Part shown: piece after piece, positions 1 through 9,837 of the stretch
How positions within the stretch are numbered: the stretch's first letter is position 1
How the letters are laid out: every line of letters begins with the position of its first letter
Assembly: GCF_900143085.1 (NCBI RefSeq)
Contig: NZ_FRCZ01000006.1
Coordinates: 105,456-169,455 of the forward strand
Length of the DNA stretch: 64,000 nucleotides
Reading direction: 5' to 3'
Source of the DNA: Gracilibacillus kekensis
GTDB lineage: Bacteria > Bacillota > Bacilli > Bacillales > Amphibacillaceae
Program-made: the position numbers and the translations under genes
The notes under the pieces: generated by a model
What the model was told of the DNA's origin: nothing
The model's database searches: none
Seen by the model: only the letters and a program-made list of their open reading frames with translations

Positions 1-104
1 GGTATCGGAGGTTTGATAATATGTTCAAAATCATCCCAAAAGTTTCCGCCAAAAAATTGATCTAAATTGTTTTTCCATTCATGCATATGTTGGAATGGAT
101 CCAA
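1..104 (-). CDS. Hsp20-like small heat shock protein, N-terminal part
   Basis: Reading the minus strand from a TTG at 104-102 gives an open frame of 34 codons running off the window edge. A GGGGAG ribosome binding site lies about 8 bases upstream. The start MDPFQHMHEW followed by DQFFGGNFWDDFE and IIKPP resembles the N-terminal arm of Bacillaceae Hsp20/alpha-crystallin proteins, which are cytoplasmic holdases. The alpha-crystallin domain itself lies outside the window, so the family call rests on recall of the N-terminal style only. It is divergent from yebE. Confidence 0.5.
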   Translation of the reverse strand, partial: MDPFQHMHEWKNNLDQFFGGNFWDDFEHIIKPPI

Positions 105-205
105 AGCTATCTCTCCCCTTTCATGCGTAGCTATGTTAAAATAGGTTCGCTATAATATAGGATATGAACCTATCAAAAAGGTTGTGCGTAAACGGAGGTG
201 CTATA

Positions 206-811
206 ATGCTTGAAAATGCATTTATAATGGTAGTCATTATTATGACAATAAATATTGTTTATGTATCACTTTCTACATTAAGAGTGATTTTAACGTTAAA
301 AGGAAGACGCTATATAGCTGGAACAATTGGAACTTTTGAAATCGTCATTTATACATTGGGGCTAGGGCTAGTATTAGACAATCTTGGTGAAATTCAGAAT
401 TTAGTAGCATACGGGCTTGGATATGGTCTAGGGGTGGTAATTGGATCAATGATTGAAGAAAAATTAGCATTAGGGTATATTACGGTGAATGTGATTTCTT
501 CAAATCCTGATATTTCTTTCACAAGACAACTGAGAGAAAAAGGCTACGGTGTGACAAGTTGGTATGCATACGGAATGGACGGAGATCGATTATCGATGCA
601 AATTTTGTCGCCGAGAAAATATGAACTGCATTTATACGAAACGATCAAAACTATTGATCCAAAAGCCTTTATTATTGCCTATGAACCTAAGCAGATTCAT
701 GGTGGTTTCTGGGTGAAGCAAGTAAAAAAAGGGAGGATTCGAAAAAGTGTCCAAAAAGCAGAAGAACAGCAAGAAGCCAAACAAGAAGAAGTTCACAGTC
801 GAGGAGAATGA
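206..811 (+). CDS. yebE: UPF0316/DUF2179 membrane protein YebE
   Basis: Protein of about 201 residues with three hydrophobic segments in the first 80-90 residues, then a soluble DUF2179-type domain ([29 protein letters not shown]). The ATG at 206 is chosen over an upstream ATG at 164 because GGAGGTG at 194-200 is well spaced and family members start MLENA. Function is not established for the UPF0316 family. The 3' end overlaps the downstream NETI gene by 65 bases, so the two are probably translated together. In B. subtilis the same pair sits just upstream of the purine operon. Confidence 0.9.
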   Translation: MLENAFIMVVIIMTINIVYVSLSTLRVILTLKGRRYIAGTIGTFEIVIYTLGLGLVLDNLGEIQNLVAYGLGYGLGVVIGSMIEEKLALGYITVNVISSNPDISFTRQLREKGYGVTSWYAYGMDGDRLSMQILSPRKYELHLYETIKTIDPKAFIIAYEPKQIHGGFWVKQVKKGRIRKSVQKAEEQQEAKQEEVHSRGE

Positions 812-965
812 ATCGATTGATGCATGTTTAGAGCGAATCAAACAAGAAGGATATCAGCCAGTGCGACGAGTTGAAGAACCAATTTTTATAGAAGAAAATG
901 GAGAAAAGGTTCCATATGGAAGTGAAATAATATTTGATGCAAAAACAGCAAAACACGAACATTAA
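747..965 (+). CDS. yebG: NETI-motif protein YebG
   Basis: Small protein of 72 residues starting at GTG 747, with a GGGAGG ribosome binding site at 731-736. The lysine-rich N terminus is followed by the family motif region ([17 protein letters not shown], here NESI for the usual NETI) and [10 protein letters not shown]. Function is unknown. It overlaps the end of yebE. Its stop codon lies inside an inverted repeat that looks like both a terminator and a pair of PurR boxes for the next operon. Confidence 0.87.
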   Translation: MSKKQKNSKKPNKKKFTVEENESIDACLERIKQEGYQPVRRVEEPIFIEENGEKVPYGSEIIFDAKTAKHEH

Positions 966-1026
966 AATGAACTATTATTTTAATGTTCGATTTTTGTTGA
1001 CAGGGTTCTAGTGCTCTTGTTATCAT
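951..1026 (+). promoter_or_regulatory. pur operon promoter with PurR boxes
   Basis: A sigma-A promoter is visible: TTGACA at 997-1002 and TATCAT at 1021-1026, spacer 18. Immediately upstream, AAACACGAACATT at 951-963 and AATGTTCGATTTT at 982-994 are inverted copies matching the Bacillus PurBox (AWWWCCGAACWWT) at about 11 and 12 of 13 positions, separated by 18 bases. PurR with PRPP as effector controls pur operons through such paired boxes upstream of the -35. Binding here is inferred. Confidence 0.7.
956..996 (+). terminator. Terminator-like inverted repeat after yebG
   Basis: CGAACATTAAAAT at 956-968 pairs perfectly with ATTTTAATGTTCG at 977-989 and is followed by ATTTTTG. It overlaps the yebG stop. 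The same bases form two inverted PurR-type boxes, so the repeat may serve both roles. Confidence 0.6.
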
Positions 1027-1089
1027 ATGAATGTAGTTAAATAATTTAACAAAAACAAAAAGAAAACCAATAATGTACTGTAATTAATT

Positions 1090-1155
1090 CCTCATATAAT
1101 CTGAGAATATGGCTCAAAAGTTTCTACCCGTCACCGTAAATGATGGACTATGAGG
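1090..1155 (+). promoter_or_regulatory. Purine (guanine-class) riboswitch aptamer
   Basis: P1 is formed by CCTCATA and TATGAGG; the core has the conserved AAGTTTCTACC and CCGTAAATG-type segments of the purine aptamer. The base preceding TATG is C (GGACTATG), the position that pairs with ligand and gives guanine/hypoxanthine rather than adenine specificity. A hairpin at 1166-1189 and a strong terminator follow, so guanine binding should favour termination ahead of purE. Confidence 0.95.
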
Positions 1156-1208
1156 GAAGATGAACGATGATTTTTAATGAAAAATCATCAGGATAGTTAT
1201 GGACCTAT

Positions 1209-1256
1209 AACCTATTCATCTTCTCTCCTGATAGAGAAGATGAATAGGTTTTTTTG
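1209..1256 (+). terminator. Riboswitch-controlled terminator
   Basis: An 18-bp stem (AACCTATTCATCTTCTCT and its complement) with a 6-base loop is followed by a T-run. It is the expression platform of the guanine riboswitch upstream of purE. Confidence 0.92.
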
Positions 1257-1283
1257 TAAGACAAGAAAGTATAAAATTTTCGC

Positions 1284-1490
1284 GGATGTCTAGCTCCGAA
1301 CGTCCAGAAACTAGGCGACTTCACGAATCGCCCTACGATAAAGAAGACTTGCCGATTGGTGAAAACAGAGGCTTAGTTGCACTTATGCCTTCAGGTGAAA
1401 GTCATCATCGGCTCGCTTTTCTCAGTGATTCCTTTATCTCAGTTGATTCTGAAGTCGCTACGTTTCTAAGCGGGCGCTCTACGCTTTTCT
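1284..1490 (+). repeat. Folded interspersed repeat in the pur leader
   Basis: The two ends are imperfect inverted repeats: AGAAACTAGGCGACTTC at 1306-1322 against GAAGTCGCTACGTTTCT at 1451-1467. Complementarity continues inward (CACGAATC with GATTCTG, GATAAAG with CTTTATC). The segment can be read as an open frame (SSSERPETRRL...), a peptide I recall as frequently mispredicted in Bacillaceae genomes, and that frame has no ribosome binding site. The long imperfect hairpin supports a structured repeat rather than a gene. It separates the riboswitch terminator from purE and is transcribed with the leader. Confidence 0.65.
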
Positions 1491-1520
1491 TAATATTTCA
1501 CAAAGAAATGAGGGGTTTCA

Positions 1521-2012
1521 ATGGTGCAGGTCGGTGTTATTATGGGAAGTATTTCAGATTGGGAAACGATGAAGCATACTTGTGACATGCTTGAAGAACT
1601 AGAAATTAGTTATGAGAAAGAGGTAATCTCCGCACATCGTACACCTGAAGACATGTTCGCTTATGCTGAGAAAGCTCGTGACAGAGGGTTAAAAGTGATC
1701 ATCGCGGGTGCTGGAGGCGCAGCGCATTTGCCGGGTATGGTTGCTTCTAAAACTACTTTGCCAGTAATCGGTGTACCAGTTAAAACAAGCACAATGAGTG
1801 GACTTGATTCCCTGTATTCGATTGTGCAAATGCCAGGTGGAGTTCCAGTAGCAACCGTAGCAATTGGTAAAGCTGGTGCTAAAAATGCTGGTATTCTTGC
1901 CACCCAAATAATCGGTACATCTAACGAAAAAGTTGCCAAACGTCTAGAAAACTATCAAGATCAAATGAAACAAAAAGTAGCAGAAATGAGGGACCAACTT
2001 GCAGACCAATAA
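1521..2012 (+). CDS. purE: N5-carboxyaminoimidazole ribonucleotide mutase
   Basis: Class I PurE of 163 residues; it converts N5-CAIR to CAIR in de novo purine synthesis, in the cytoplasm. The substrate loop GSISDWETM near residue 10-18, the catalytic SAHRTP near residue 40 and [11 protein letters not shown] near residue 70 are present. ATG 1521 follows GAGGGG with suitable spacing. First gene of the twelve-gene purine operon, overlapping purK by 14 bases; controlled by the upstream PurR boxes and guanine riboswitch. Confidence 0.98.
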   Translation: MVQVGVIMGSISDWETMKHTCDMLEELEISYEKEVISAHRTPEDMFAYAEKARDRGLKVIIAGAGGAAHLPGMVASKTTLPVIGVPVKTSTMSGLDSLYSIVQMPGGVPVATVAIGKAGAKNAGILATQIIGTSNEKVAKRLENYQDQMKQKVAEMRDQLADQ

Positions 2013-3126
2013 ATTATTATTCGGATCTACCATTGGAATTATTGGCGGTGGACAACTGGGACGAATGATGACGACAACTGCCAAACATATGGGATATCGC
2101 GTTATTGTTTTAGATCCTACTCCAGATTGCCCTACCGCACAAGTTGCAGATAAGCAAATTGTAGCTGCATATGATGACCTAGAAGCAGTCAAACAATTGA
2201 CAGAGAAAAGCGATGTCGTGACCTATGAATTTGAAAATGTCGATTTAAAGGCGGCTCAAATTTTAGAAGAGGCCGGTATTCTTCCTCAGAGTGCTAACTC
2301 ACTAAAAGTCACCCAAGATCGTGAATTGGAGAAAAAAGCAATGGTTGACAGTAATCAGCCAGTTGCCGATTTCGCGATTGTGTCAACAACCGAAGAGTTA
2401 CAAACCGCAGTTGAACGAATCGGTTATCCTTCTGTAGCCAAAACATGTCGAGGTGGCTACGATGGCAAAGGTCAAATCAAGCTTTCTAGTCCAAATGATT
2501 TGCAAGAGGCTTCTGAAATGCTAGATTCCGTTGATCGCTTAATTATTGAAAAATGGGTACCTTTTGATAAAGAAATCTCGATTGTGTTCACAAGAACGAA
2601 ATCAGGAGAGATGACCTATTTCCCTGTTGCCGAGAACAAGCACCGTGATCACATTTTACATGCCACAATTGCACCTGGCCTTGTGTCGGAACAAATTTCT
2701 GAGAAAGCTACACACGCAGCAAAAGCTATTGCCGAAACAATCGATGTTGTTGGAACATTCGCTATTGAAATGTTTGTCTGTGGTGAAGAGATTCTCATTA
2801 ATGAATTAGCACCACGCCCACACAATTCCGGCCATTATACGATCGAAGCATGTAATGTTTCTCAATTTGAACAGCATATTCGAGCAATTTGTGGTTTGCC
2901 GCTGATCCCAGTTCACGCTCATGGGGGTGCCGTAATGGTCAATTTGCTTGGTAAAGATGTCGAACCCTTTTTTAATCAATTAGAAGACAATCCTTCTGCA
3001 CATATTCACATGTACGGCAAAGCCGAAAACAAGCCACTTAGAAAAATGGGACATGTAACATTTATTGGGGACAATCCATTAAACATATATAATGAACTAG
3101 TAGAAAAAAAGATAATCGAAAACTAG
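1999..3126 (+). CDS. purK: N5-carboxyaminoimidazole ribonucleotide synthase
   Basis: ATP-grasp enzyme of 375 residues that makes N5-CAIR from AIR, bicarbonate and ATP, feeding PurE. The N-terminal nucleotide-fold motif [12 protein letters not shown], the [12 protein letters not shown] loop near residue 150 and the C-terminal [14 protein letters not shown] metal/ATP motif are all visible. The frame starts at TTG 1999 inside purE, with GAGGGACC upstream as ribosome binding site. The overlap implies translational coupling to purE. Length is normal for the family. Confidence 0.98.
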   Translation: MQTNKLLFGSTIGIIGGGQLGRMMTTTAKHMGYRVIVLDPTPDCPTAQVADKQIVAAYDDLEAVKQLTEKSDVVTYEFENVDLKAAQILEEAGILPQSANSLKVTQDRELEKKAMVDSNQPVADFAIVSTTEELQTAVERIGYPSVAKTCRGGYDGKGQIKLSSPNDLQEASEMLDSVDRLIIEKWVPFDKEISIVFTRTKSGEMTYFPVAENKHRDHILHATIAPGLVSEQISEKATHAAKAIAETIDVVGTFAIEMFVCGEEILINELAPRPHNSGHYTIEACNVSQFEQHIRAICGLPLIPVHAHGGAVMVNLLGKDVEPFFNQLEDNPSAHIHMYGKAENKPLRKMGHVTFIGDNPLNIYNELVEKKIIEN

Positions 3127-3138
3127 GAGGAAACATTC

Positions 3139-4434
3139 ATGATCGAACGTTATACAAGAGAAGAAATGGGAAAGATTTGGACAGATGAGAACCGCTTTAA
3201 TGCGTGGCTTGAGGTGGAAATTTTAGCATGTGAAGCATGGAGTGAGTTAGGTATCATTCCGAAAGTAGATGTAAAAGAAATAAGAGCAAATGCCTCATTT
3301 AATATTGATCGTATTTTTGAAATTGAACAAGATACACGTCACGATGTAGTGGCATTTACTCGTGCGGTTTCCGAAACGCTAGGTGATGAAAAGAAATGGG
3401 TGCATTACGGCTTAACCTCAACAGATGTAGTCGATACGGCACTCTCCTATATGTTAAAACAAGCCAATCAAATTATCCGTCGCGATATCGTAAACTTCAT
3501 TGACATTTTAAAAGAAAAAGCGATCGAACATAAAAACACCGTAATGATGGGACGTACTCATGGTGTACATGCAGAACCTACCACATTTGGTCTGAAGCTG
3601 GCGCTTTGGTATGAAGAAATGAAACGTAATTTAGAGCGTTTTGATGCAGCGGCCAAAGTGATCGAGACTGGTAAACTATCAGGCGCAGTAGGTACCTACG
3701 CGAATATCGATCCTTTTGTAGAAAAATTTGTTTGTGAAAAATTAGGCTTACAAGCTGCACCAGTTTCGACACAAACACTGCAACGTGACCGTCATGCCCA
3801 ATATTTATCAGCACTAGCGCTTGTTGCAAGCTCGATTGAAAAATTCGCGACAGAAATTCGCGGACTACAAAAAACAGAAACACGTGAAGTGGAAGAGTTC
3901 TTTGCAAAAGGTCAAAAAGGATCTTCTGCAATGCCACATAAACGTAACCCGATCGGTTCGGAAAATATGACAGGTATGGCGCGTGTCATCCGTGGTTACA
4001 TGATGACAGCGTACGAGAACGTTTCGTTATGGCATGAACGTGATATTTCTCATTCATCTGCAGAACGTGTTATTTTACCGGATGCGACGATTGCACTTAA
4101 TTATATGCTGAATCGTTTTGGCAATATCGTGAAAAACTTAACGGTATTTCCTGAGAATATGAAACGTAATATTGATCGTACCTATGGTGTTATTTTCTCT
4201 CAACGTGTATTACTTTCCTTAATTGATCAAGGGATGAGTCGTGAAGAGGCATATGATATTGTACAACCAAACGCAATGAAAGCATGGGAAACCGCAACAC
4301 CATTCCGTCAGTTAATCGAACAGGAAGAACGGATTACCAGTACATTATCAAAAGAGCAATTAGATGATTGCTTTGATTATACCTATCATTTAAAAAATGT
4401 CGATCAAATCTTCAAAAAAATCGGCTTAGCCTAA
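3139..4434 (+). CDS. purB: Adenylosuccinate lyase
   Basis: Fumarase/aspartase superfamily enzyme of 431 residues that acts twice, on SAICAR and on adenylosuccinate, releasing fumarate. [10 protein letters not shown] (residues 138-147) holds an active-site histidine; the signature [11 protein letters not shown] (261-271) holds the catalytic serine loop. ATG 3139 follows AGGAGG with good spacing. It sits 12 bases after purK and 15 before purC, clearly in the operon. Confidence 0.98.
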   Translation: MIERYTREEMGKIWTDENRFNAWLEVEILACEAWSELGIIPKVDVKEIRANASFNIDRIFEIEQDTRHDVVAFTRAVSETLGDEKKWVHYGLTSTDVVDTALSYMLKQANQIIRRDIVNFIDILKEKAIEHKNTVMMGRTHGVHAEPTTFGLKLALWYEEMKRNLERFDAAAKVIETGKLSGAVGTYANIDPFVEKFVCEKLGLQAAPVSTQTLQRDRHAQYLSALALVASSIEKFATEIRGLQKTETREVEEFFAKGQKGSSAMPHKRNPIGSENMTGMARVIRGYMMTAYENVSLWHERDISHSSAERVILPDATIALNYMLNRFGNIVKNLTVFPENMKRNIDRTYGVIFSQRVLLSLIDQGMSREEAYDIVQPNAMKAWETATPFRQLIEQEERITSTLSKEQLDDCFDYTYHLKNVDQIFKKIGLA

Positions 4435-4449
4435 GGAGCGTGTAACGAG

Positions 4450-5163
4450 ATGAAGGACAAGTTGTTATATGAAGGAAAAGCGAAGCAAGTGTTCACCGTC
4501 AAAGATCAGCCAGAATTGTTAGTCCTTTCTTATAAGAATGATGCAACAGCTTTTAATGGAGAAAAAAAAGCAGAATTCCAAGGTAAAGGCCGTTATAACA
4601 ATCTGATTTCTGCCAAAGTATTTGAATACTTACATCACCACGGTGTCAGTAGTCATTTTAAAGAAGCCTTAAATGAAACCGAGCAATTGGTTGAAAAGAC
4701 AACGATCATTCCATTAGAGGTAGTGGTGCGAAATGTGGCGGCAGGTAGTATTGTTCGCCGCACAGGGATCGAAGAAAAAACGATTTTTTCACCGCCACTA
4801 GTTGAACTTTTTTATAAAAAAGATGAGCTTGGTGATCCACTGATTAACGATGAGCATGCCTTACTTTTAACAGATGCTACAGAGGCAGACCTCAAGCAAA
4901 TTAAAGATATGGCGCGCCAAGTGAACGAACAATTGCAAAGCTTTTTCAAAGAAATCAATTTACAGCTTGTCGACTTCAAACTCGAATTTGGACGAAATGC
5001 ACAAGGAGAAATTGTGTTATCAGATGAGGTAAGTCCAGATACATGCAGACTATGGGACATTGCAACAGGCGAAAAAATGGATAAAGACGTGTTTCGCGAA
5101 GATCTAGGAGATTTAGTCACTGTATATGACAATATTTTATCAAGACTGGAGGCAAAACAATGA
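4450..5163 (+). CDS. purC: SAICAR synthetase
   Basis: Phosphoribosylaminoimidazole-succinocarboxamide synthase, 237 residues; joins CAIR to aspartate using ATP. The N-terminal YEGKAKQVF strand-loop, PLEVVVRNVAAGS near residue 97 and the signature LSDEVSPDTCRLWD near residue 194 are all present. The stop overlaps the purS start by 4 bases (ATGA), an operon junction seen throughout this cluster. Confidence 0.98.
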   Translation: MKDKLLYEGKAKQVFTVKDQPELLVLSYKNDATAFNGEKKAEFQGKGRYNNLISAKVFEYLHHHGVSSHFKEALNETEQLVEKTTIIPLEVVVRNVAAGSIVRRTGIEEKTIFSPPLVELFYKKDELGDPLINDEHALLLTDATEADLKQIKDMARQVNEQLQSFFKEINLQLVDFKLEFGRNAQGEIVLSDEVSPDTCRLWDIATGEKMDKDVFREDLGDLVTVYDNILSRLEAKQ

Positions 5164-5411
5164 AACTAGTAAAAGTACACATCACATTAAAAGAGGGTGT
5201 TTTAGACCCACAGGGAAAAGCAGTACAGGGATCTTTAAATACATTAGGCTATGACAATGTACAAGAAGTTCGTGTAGGTAAATATCTTGAATTAACGGTA
5301 ACTGATGATGCCAATATTGAGAAAGAAATTGAAGATATGTGTAATAAGTTACTTGCTAACCCAGTTATTGAAAATTACTCCTATACAGTGGAAGAGGGGG
5401 TTACACAGTGA
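5160..5411 (+). CDS. purS: FGAM synthase subunit PurS
   Basis: Small dimerising subunit of 83 residues that bridges PurL and PurQ and helps channel ammonia. The sequence ([32 protein letters not shown]) is typical. It overlaps purC and purQ by four bases on each side, so the stoichiometric partners are translationally coupled. Confidence 0.97.
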   Translation: MKLVKVHITLKEGVLDPQGKAVQGSLNTLGYDNVQEVRVGKYLELTVTDDANIEKEIEDMCNKLLANPVIENYSYTVEEGVTQ

Positions 5412-6091
5412 AATTTGCTGTCGTTGTCTTCCCAGGCTCCAATTGTGACCGTGATATGTACTATGCGGCAAAAGATGCACTAGGAGAAGAAGCAGATTTA
5501 GTATGGTATCAGGAAGCAAACCTTGATGGATATGATGCGATTCTAATCCCTGGTGGATTCAGTTATGGTGATTATCTTCGTTCTGGTGCGATTGCATCTA
5601 CTTCTGATATCGTCAAGCAATTACGCACACAAGCAGAGAAAGGTATTCCGATTCTTGGTGTCTGTAATGGATTCCAGATTCTATTAGAGTCTGGCTTACT
5701 TCCAGGTGCGATGCTACGAAACCAAAATTTAAAATTCATGTGCCATTTTGAAAACTTAGTTGTTGAAAATAATGACACTCTTTTTACATCAAAATATCAA
5801 AAAGGTGAAGTTGTCTCAATTCCAATTGCCCATCATGATGGAAACTACTATTGTGATGAAGAGACACTTGCTAAATTAAAAGAAAATAACCAAATTGTAT
5901 TTTCTTATCAAAATAATCCGAACGGTTCTGTGGCAGATATAGCCGGAATCATCAATGAACAAGGAAATGTGTTAGGAATGATGCCACACCCAGAACGTGC
6001 AGTAGAAGCTATTTTAAATAGTGATGATGGCTTCAAACTATTCCAATCAATGTTAGAAAACTGGAGGGAACGTTATGTTGCAGGCGCCTGA
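5408..6091 (+). CDS. purQ: FGAM synthase glutaminase subunit PurQ
   Basis: Class I glutamine amidotransferase, 227 residues, supplying ammonia to PurL. The nucleophile is Cys86 in LGVCNGFQ; the His-Glu part of the triad is in [11 protein letters not shown] near the C terminus. Starts at GTG 5408 overlapping purS, and its last 17 bases overlap purL. The separate PurS/PurQ/PurL set is the Gram-positive type, unlike the fused enzyme of enterobacteria. Confidence 0.98.
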   Translation: MKFAVVVFPGSNCDRDMYYAAKDALGEEADLVWYQEANLDGYDAILIPGGFSYGDYLRSGAIASTSDIVKQLRTQAEKGIPILGVCNGFQILLESGLLPGAMLRNQNLKFMCHFENLVVENNDTLFTSKYQKGEVVSIPIAHHDGNYYCDEETLAKLKENNQIVFSYQNNPNGSVADIAGIINEQGNVLGMMPHPERAVEAILNSDDGFKLFQSMLENWRERYVAGA

Positions 6092-8303
6092 ATTGAGTCC
6101 AGAACAAGTAGAACAAGATAAAGTCTATCAGGAAATGGGCTTAACAGATAAAGAATATGACATGATCAAAAACATTATGGGTCGACGTCCAAACTTCACG
6201 GAAATCGGCATTTTTTCGGTAATGTGGTCAGAACATTGCAGTTATAAAACGTCGAAACCTTTACTAAGCAAATTCCCAACGGAAGGTCCTCAAGTTGTGC
6301 AAGGGCCTGGTGAAGGCGCTGGTGTGGTAAATATCGGTGATGGTCAAGGTGTTGTATTTAAAGTCGAAAGTCATAATCACCCTTCAGCAGTTGAGCCATA
6401 TCAAGGTGCTGCAACAGGTGTTGGTGGTATTATTCGTGACGTATTTTCGATGGGAGCTCGACCAATCGCTTCCTTAAACTCCTTACGCTTCGGTAACTTA
6501 AACACAGGACGCGTGAAATACCTTTTCGATGAGGTTGTTCATGGTATTGCTGGTTACGGAAACTGTGTAGGAGTACCTACAGTAGGTGGAGAAGTCCAAT
6601 TTGATGATTGTTATGAAGGAAATCCACTTGTGAATGCAATGTGTGTTGGTTTAATTGATACCAAGGATATTCAAAAGGGAATTGCCGCTGGACTAGGTAA
6701 CACGATCATGTATGTTGGCTCTAAAACAGGACGTGATGGTATTCACGGTGCAACATTTGCTTCTGAGGATTTATCAGAAGACTCTGAAAGCAAACGTTCC
6801 AATGTGCAAGTCGGTGACCCTTTTATGGAGAAGTTATTAATTGAAGCATGTTTAGAAGTGATTCACTCAGATGCATTAGTTGGTATTCAGGACATGGGTG
6901 CTGCTGGTCTTACCTCTTCAGCAAGTGAAATGGCAAGTAAGGCTGGCATGGGGATGGAAATGAACTTAGATCTTATTCCACAACGTGAAGAAAACATGAC
7001 CGCCTATGAGATGATGCTGTCAGAATCACAAGAACGTATGCTTTTATGTGTTAAAAAAGGGGAAGAGCAGGAAATCGTTGATATTTTCAAAAAATATGAC
7101 TTGGAAGCTGTAGCGGTAGGTGAAGTAACCGGTGATAAAATGTTCCGCTTATTGCATAAAGGTGACGTTGTAGCAGATATTCCTGTTGATAACTTAGCAG
7201 AGGATGCACCTATTTTTCATAAAGAATCGAAAGTTCCTCACATTTATGAAGAATATCAAAAGATGCCTGCCTACAAACCAGATGTTACCGATCATGCAGA
7301 AACGTTGAAACAATTATTACAGCAGCCAACGATCGCAAGTAAAGAATATATCTATGATCAATACGACTCAATGGTACAAGCAAATACCGTTTTCTCACCA
7401 GGATCAGATGCTGCAGTGGTTCGAGTGCGTGGTTATGATAAGGCGATAGCGATGACAACCGATTGTAATTCACGTTATATTCACTTAGATCCTGAAGTAG
7501 GCGGTAAGATTGCCGTTGCAGAAGCTGCTCGTAACATTGTTGCATCTGGTGCAAAGCCACTTGCTTTAACAGATGGCTTAAACTTCGGAAATCCAGATAA
7601 ACCAGAAAACTTCTGGCAAATGGAAAAAAGTGTGGAAGGTATGAGTGCCGCAAGCTTACGTCTTAATACACCAGTTATTAGTGGGAACGTATCACTTTAC
7701 AATGAATCAAATGGTCAAGCAATATTTCCAACACCAGTAGTAGGTATGGTCGGTTTACATCAATCTTTATCAGATATAACGCCATCTCATTTTCAACATG
7801 AAGGTGATCTTGTCTATGTGATTGGTGAGACGAAAGCAGAATTTGGTGGTAGTGAATTGCAAAACCTTTTAGAAGGAAAGTATTTTGGAAAAGCTCCAGC
7901 AATTGATCTAGATACAGAAGCAAAACGCCAGGAGCAGTTACTGGATGCCATTCAGGCAGGGCTTGTTTCCTCTGCTCATGATCTAGCAGAAGGTGGATTG
8001 GGCGTTGCCGTTGCGGAATGTCTATTTAATGGAAAAGGATTAGGTGCAGAGCTTCAAGTAGAAGGCGATGTGACGAGTGCATTATTTAGTGAATCACAAT
8101 CACGATTCTTAGTATCGATTCCAGAAGGTAAACGCCAGGCATTTGAAGCAAAAGTAGAAGATGCAAGATTGTTAGGAACAGTAACTTCGTCTAATAGACT
8201 AGTAGTACGAAATGGTGACAAGGAAGCAATCACTGAAGACGTAGAATCATTACAACAGCTATGGAAAGGAGCTATCCCGTGCTTGCTGAAATCAAAGGCT
8301 TAA
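6075..8303 (+). CDS. purL: FGAM synthase subunit PurL
   Basis: Small-type PurL of 742 residues; ATP-dependent amination of FGAR to FGAM with PurS and PurQ. Two AIR-synthase-like halves are visible: first half with [25 protein letters not shown] and [16 protein letters not shown], second half with [24 protein letters not shown] and [20 protein letters not shown] 6075 follows GGAGGG. The 3' end runs 25 bases past the purF start codon. Confidence 0.98.
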   Translation: MLQAPELSPEQVEQDKVYQEMGLTDKEYDMIKNIMGRRPNFTEIGIFSVMWSEHCSYKTSKPLLSKFPTEGPQVVQGPGEGAGVVNIGDGQGVVFKVESHNHPSAVEPYQGAATGVGGIIRDVFSMGARPIASLNSLRFGNLNTGRVKYLFDEVVHGIAGYGNCVGVPTVGGEVQFDDCYEGNPLVNAMCVGLIDTKDIQKGIAAGLGNTIMYVGSKTGRDGIHGATFASEDLSEDSESKRSNVQVGDPFMEKLLIEACLEVIHSDALVGIQDMGAAGLTSSASEMASKAGMGMEMNLDLIPQREENMTAYEMMLSESQERMLLCVKKGEEQEIVDIFKKYDLEAVAVGEVTGDKMFRLLHKGDVVADIPVDNLAEDAPIFHKESKVPHIYEEYQKMPAYKPDVTDHAETLKQLLQQPTIASKEYIYDQYDSMVQANTVFSPGSDAAVVRVRGYDKAIAMTTDCNSRYIHLDPEVGGKIAVAEAARNIVASGAKPLALTDGLNFGNPDKPENFWQMEKSVEGMSAASLRLNTPVISGNVSLYNESNGQAIFPTPVVGMVGLHQSLSDITPSHFQHEGDLVYVIGETKAEFGGSELQNLLEGKYFGKAPAIDLDTEAKRQEQLLDAIQAGLVSSAHDLAEGGLGVAVAECLFNGKGLGAELQVEGDVTSALFSESQSRFLVSIPEGKRQAFEAKVEDARLLGTVTSSNRLVVRNGDKEAITEDVESLQQLWKGAIPCLLKSKA

Positions 8304-9691
8304 ACGAAGAATGTGGTGTATTTGCGATCTGGGGACATGAAAAGGCAGCTGAAATGACGTATTATGGTCTTCATGCTCTCCAGCATCGTGGACAAGAGGG
8401 TGCAGGGATTGTCACGACAGATGGTGAAAAACTGAACGTCCATAAAGGTGTCGGTTTAATTAATGATGTTTTTTCTGAAGGGGAAGTTTCACGCTTAACC
8501 GGGCATGCAGCGGTAGGTCATGTCCGTTATGCGACACAAGGTGGCGGTGGATTTGAAAACGTCCAGCCACTTGTGTTCCGTTCTCAAACAAATAGTATGG
8601 CACTGGCTCATAACGGTAATTTAGTGAATGCCCATCAATTAAAAAGCCAATTAGAAGCACAAGGTAGTATTTTGCAAACTACTTCAGATACAGAAGTAAT
8701 TGCCCACTTAATTAAACGAAGTGGAAATGTACCGATGGAAGATGCGATTAGTTCAGCGCTAGGCATGATCAAAGGTGCTTATGCATTTTCAATTTTAACA
8801 GAAGATCAGCTATTTATTGGCTTAGATCCACGTGGATTGCGTCCTTTATCGATTGGTCGTCTCGGTGATGCTTATGTGGTTGCTTCTGAAACTTGCGCAT
8901 TTGATTTGATTGGTGCAACCTATGAGAGAGAAGTGTATCCAGGTGAATTAATTATCATTGATGAAGATGGCTTTCGTACGAGACAATTTACTTCTCCAAT
9001 GGAGCGTACGCTTTGCTCGATGGAATACGTATATTTCTCCCGTCCAGATAGTGATTTGAATGAGACAAATGTCCATGCAAGTCGTAAAACAATGGGGAAA
9101 CAACTTGCGACAGAGTCACCAGTAGAAGCCGATGTCGTAACAGGTGTACCTGATTCCAGTATCTCTGCTGCCATTGGATTTTCAGAAGCAACTGGAATTC
9201 CATATGAACTCGGATTAATTAAAAACCGTTATGTCGGCAGAACGTTTATTCAACCATCACAGGAACTGCGAGAACAAGGTGTGAAAATGAAACTATCAGC
9301 AGTACGGGGTATTGTCGATGGAAAACGAGTTGTTATGGTAGATGATTCGATTGTTCGTGGTACCACGAGCCGACGTATCGTTCGTTTATTAAAAGAAGCA
9401 GGCGCAACTGAAGTGCATGTTCGAATTGCCTCTCCCCCAATTCAAAATCCATGTTATTATGGAATAGACACGTCAACCAAAGGTGAATTGATCGCAGCGA
9501 ATCATTCATTAGAAGATATGCGTGAAATCATCGGTGCCGACAGCTTATCCTTTTTGTCTACAGAAGGCTTGGAAGCATCGATTGTAGCAGATCGTGATCG
9601 CAGGCAGCATGGTGTCTGTCAAGCTTGTTTCACTGGTAATTATCCGACGGAAATTTATCCAGATACGGTGATCCCTGCTTATAAAGAGTAA
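8279..9691 (+). CDS. purF: Amidophosphoribosyltransferase
   Basis: Catalyses the committed step: PRPP plus glutamine to phosphoribosylamine. GTG 8279 is chosen because AAAGGAG lies 7 bases upstream and it yields [12 protein letters not shown], an 11-residue propeptide before the Cys12 that becomes the N-terminal nucleophile. PRPP motif [14 protein letters not shown] is present. Cysteines in [24 protein letters not shown] and GVCQACF match the four 4Fe-4S ligands of the B. subtilis enzyme, so it is the oxygen-sensitive type. The C terminus is followed directly by the 21-bp array. Confidence 0.98.
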   Translation: MLAEIKGLNEECGVFAIWGHEKAAEMTYYGLHALQHRGQEGAGIVTTDGEKLNVHKGVGLINDVFSEGEVSRLTGHAAVGHVRYATQGGGGFENVQPLVFRSQTNSMALAHNGNLVNAHQLKSQLEAQGSILQTTSDTEVIAHLIKRSGNVPMEDAISSALGMIKGAYAFSILTEDQLFIGLDPRGLRPLSIGRLGDAYVVASETCAFDLIGATYEREVYPGELIIIDEDGFRTRQFTSPMERTLCSMEYVYFSRPDSDLNETNVHASRKTMGKQLATESPVEADVVTGVPDSSISAAIGFSEATGIPYELGLIKNRYVGRTFIQPSQELREQGVKMKLSAVRGIVDGKRVVMVDDSIVRGTTSRRIVRLLKEAGATEVHVRIASPPIQNPCYYGIDTSTKGELIAANHSLEDMREIIGADSLSFLSTEGLEASIVADRDRRQHGVCQACFTGNYPTEIYPDTVIPAYKE

Positions 9692-9809
9692 AGTGGCCAT
9701 AAAACGGTGGAAAGTGGCCATAAAATGTTAAGAAGTGACCATAAAAGTAGAAAAAGTGGCCATAAAAAGCCTAGAAGTGGCCATAAAACCATCAAAAGTG
9801 GCCATAAAA
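9691..9809 (+). repeat. 21-bp tandem array between purF and purM
   Basis: Six copies of AAGTGGCCATAAAA, with the GTGG/GTGA core starting at 9693, 9714, 9735, 9756, 9777 and 9798: exactly 21 bases apart. The third copy has GTGACC. The 5-9 bases between cores vary in sequence while total spacing is fixed. A degenerate GCAGGCATAAAA follows before the purM ribosome binding site. The first copy begins at the purF stop, so the array is transcribed within the operon. Confidence 0.95.
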
Positions 9810-9837
9810 CTTGCAGGCATAAAAAGGAGTTCAATTA

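Noticed and set aside
1286..1585. 99-codon frame overlapping the purE start
   Set aside because: No ribosome binding site, runs into purE in another frame, and its DNA is a long imperfect palindrome; treated as a repeat element.
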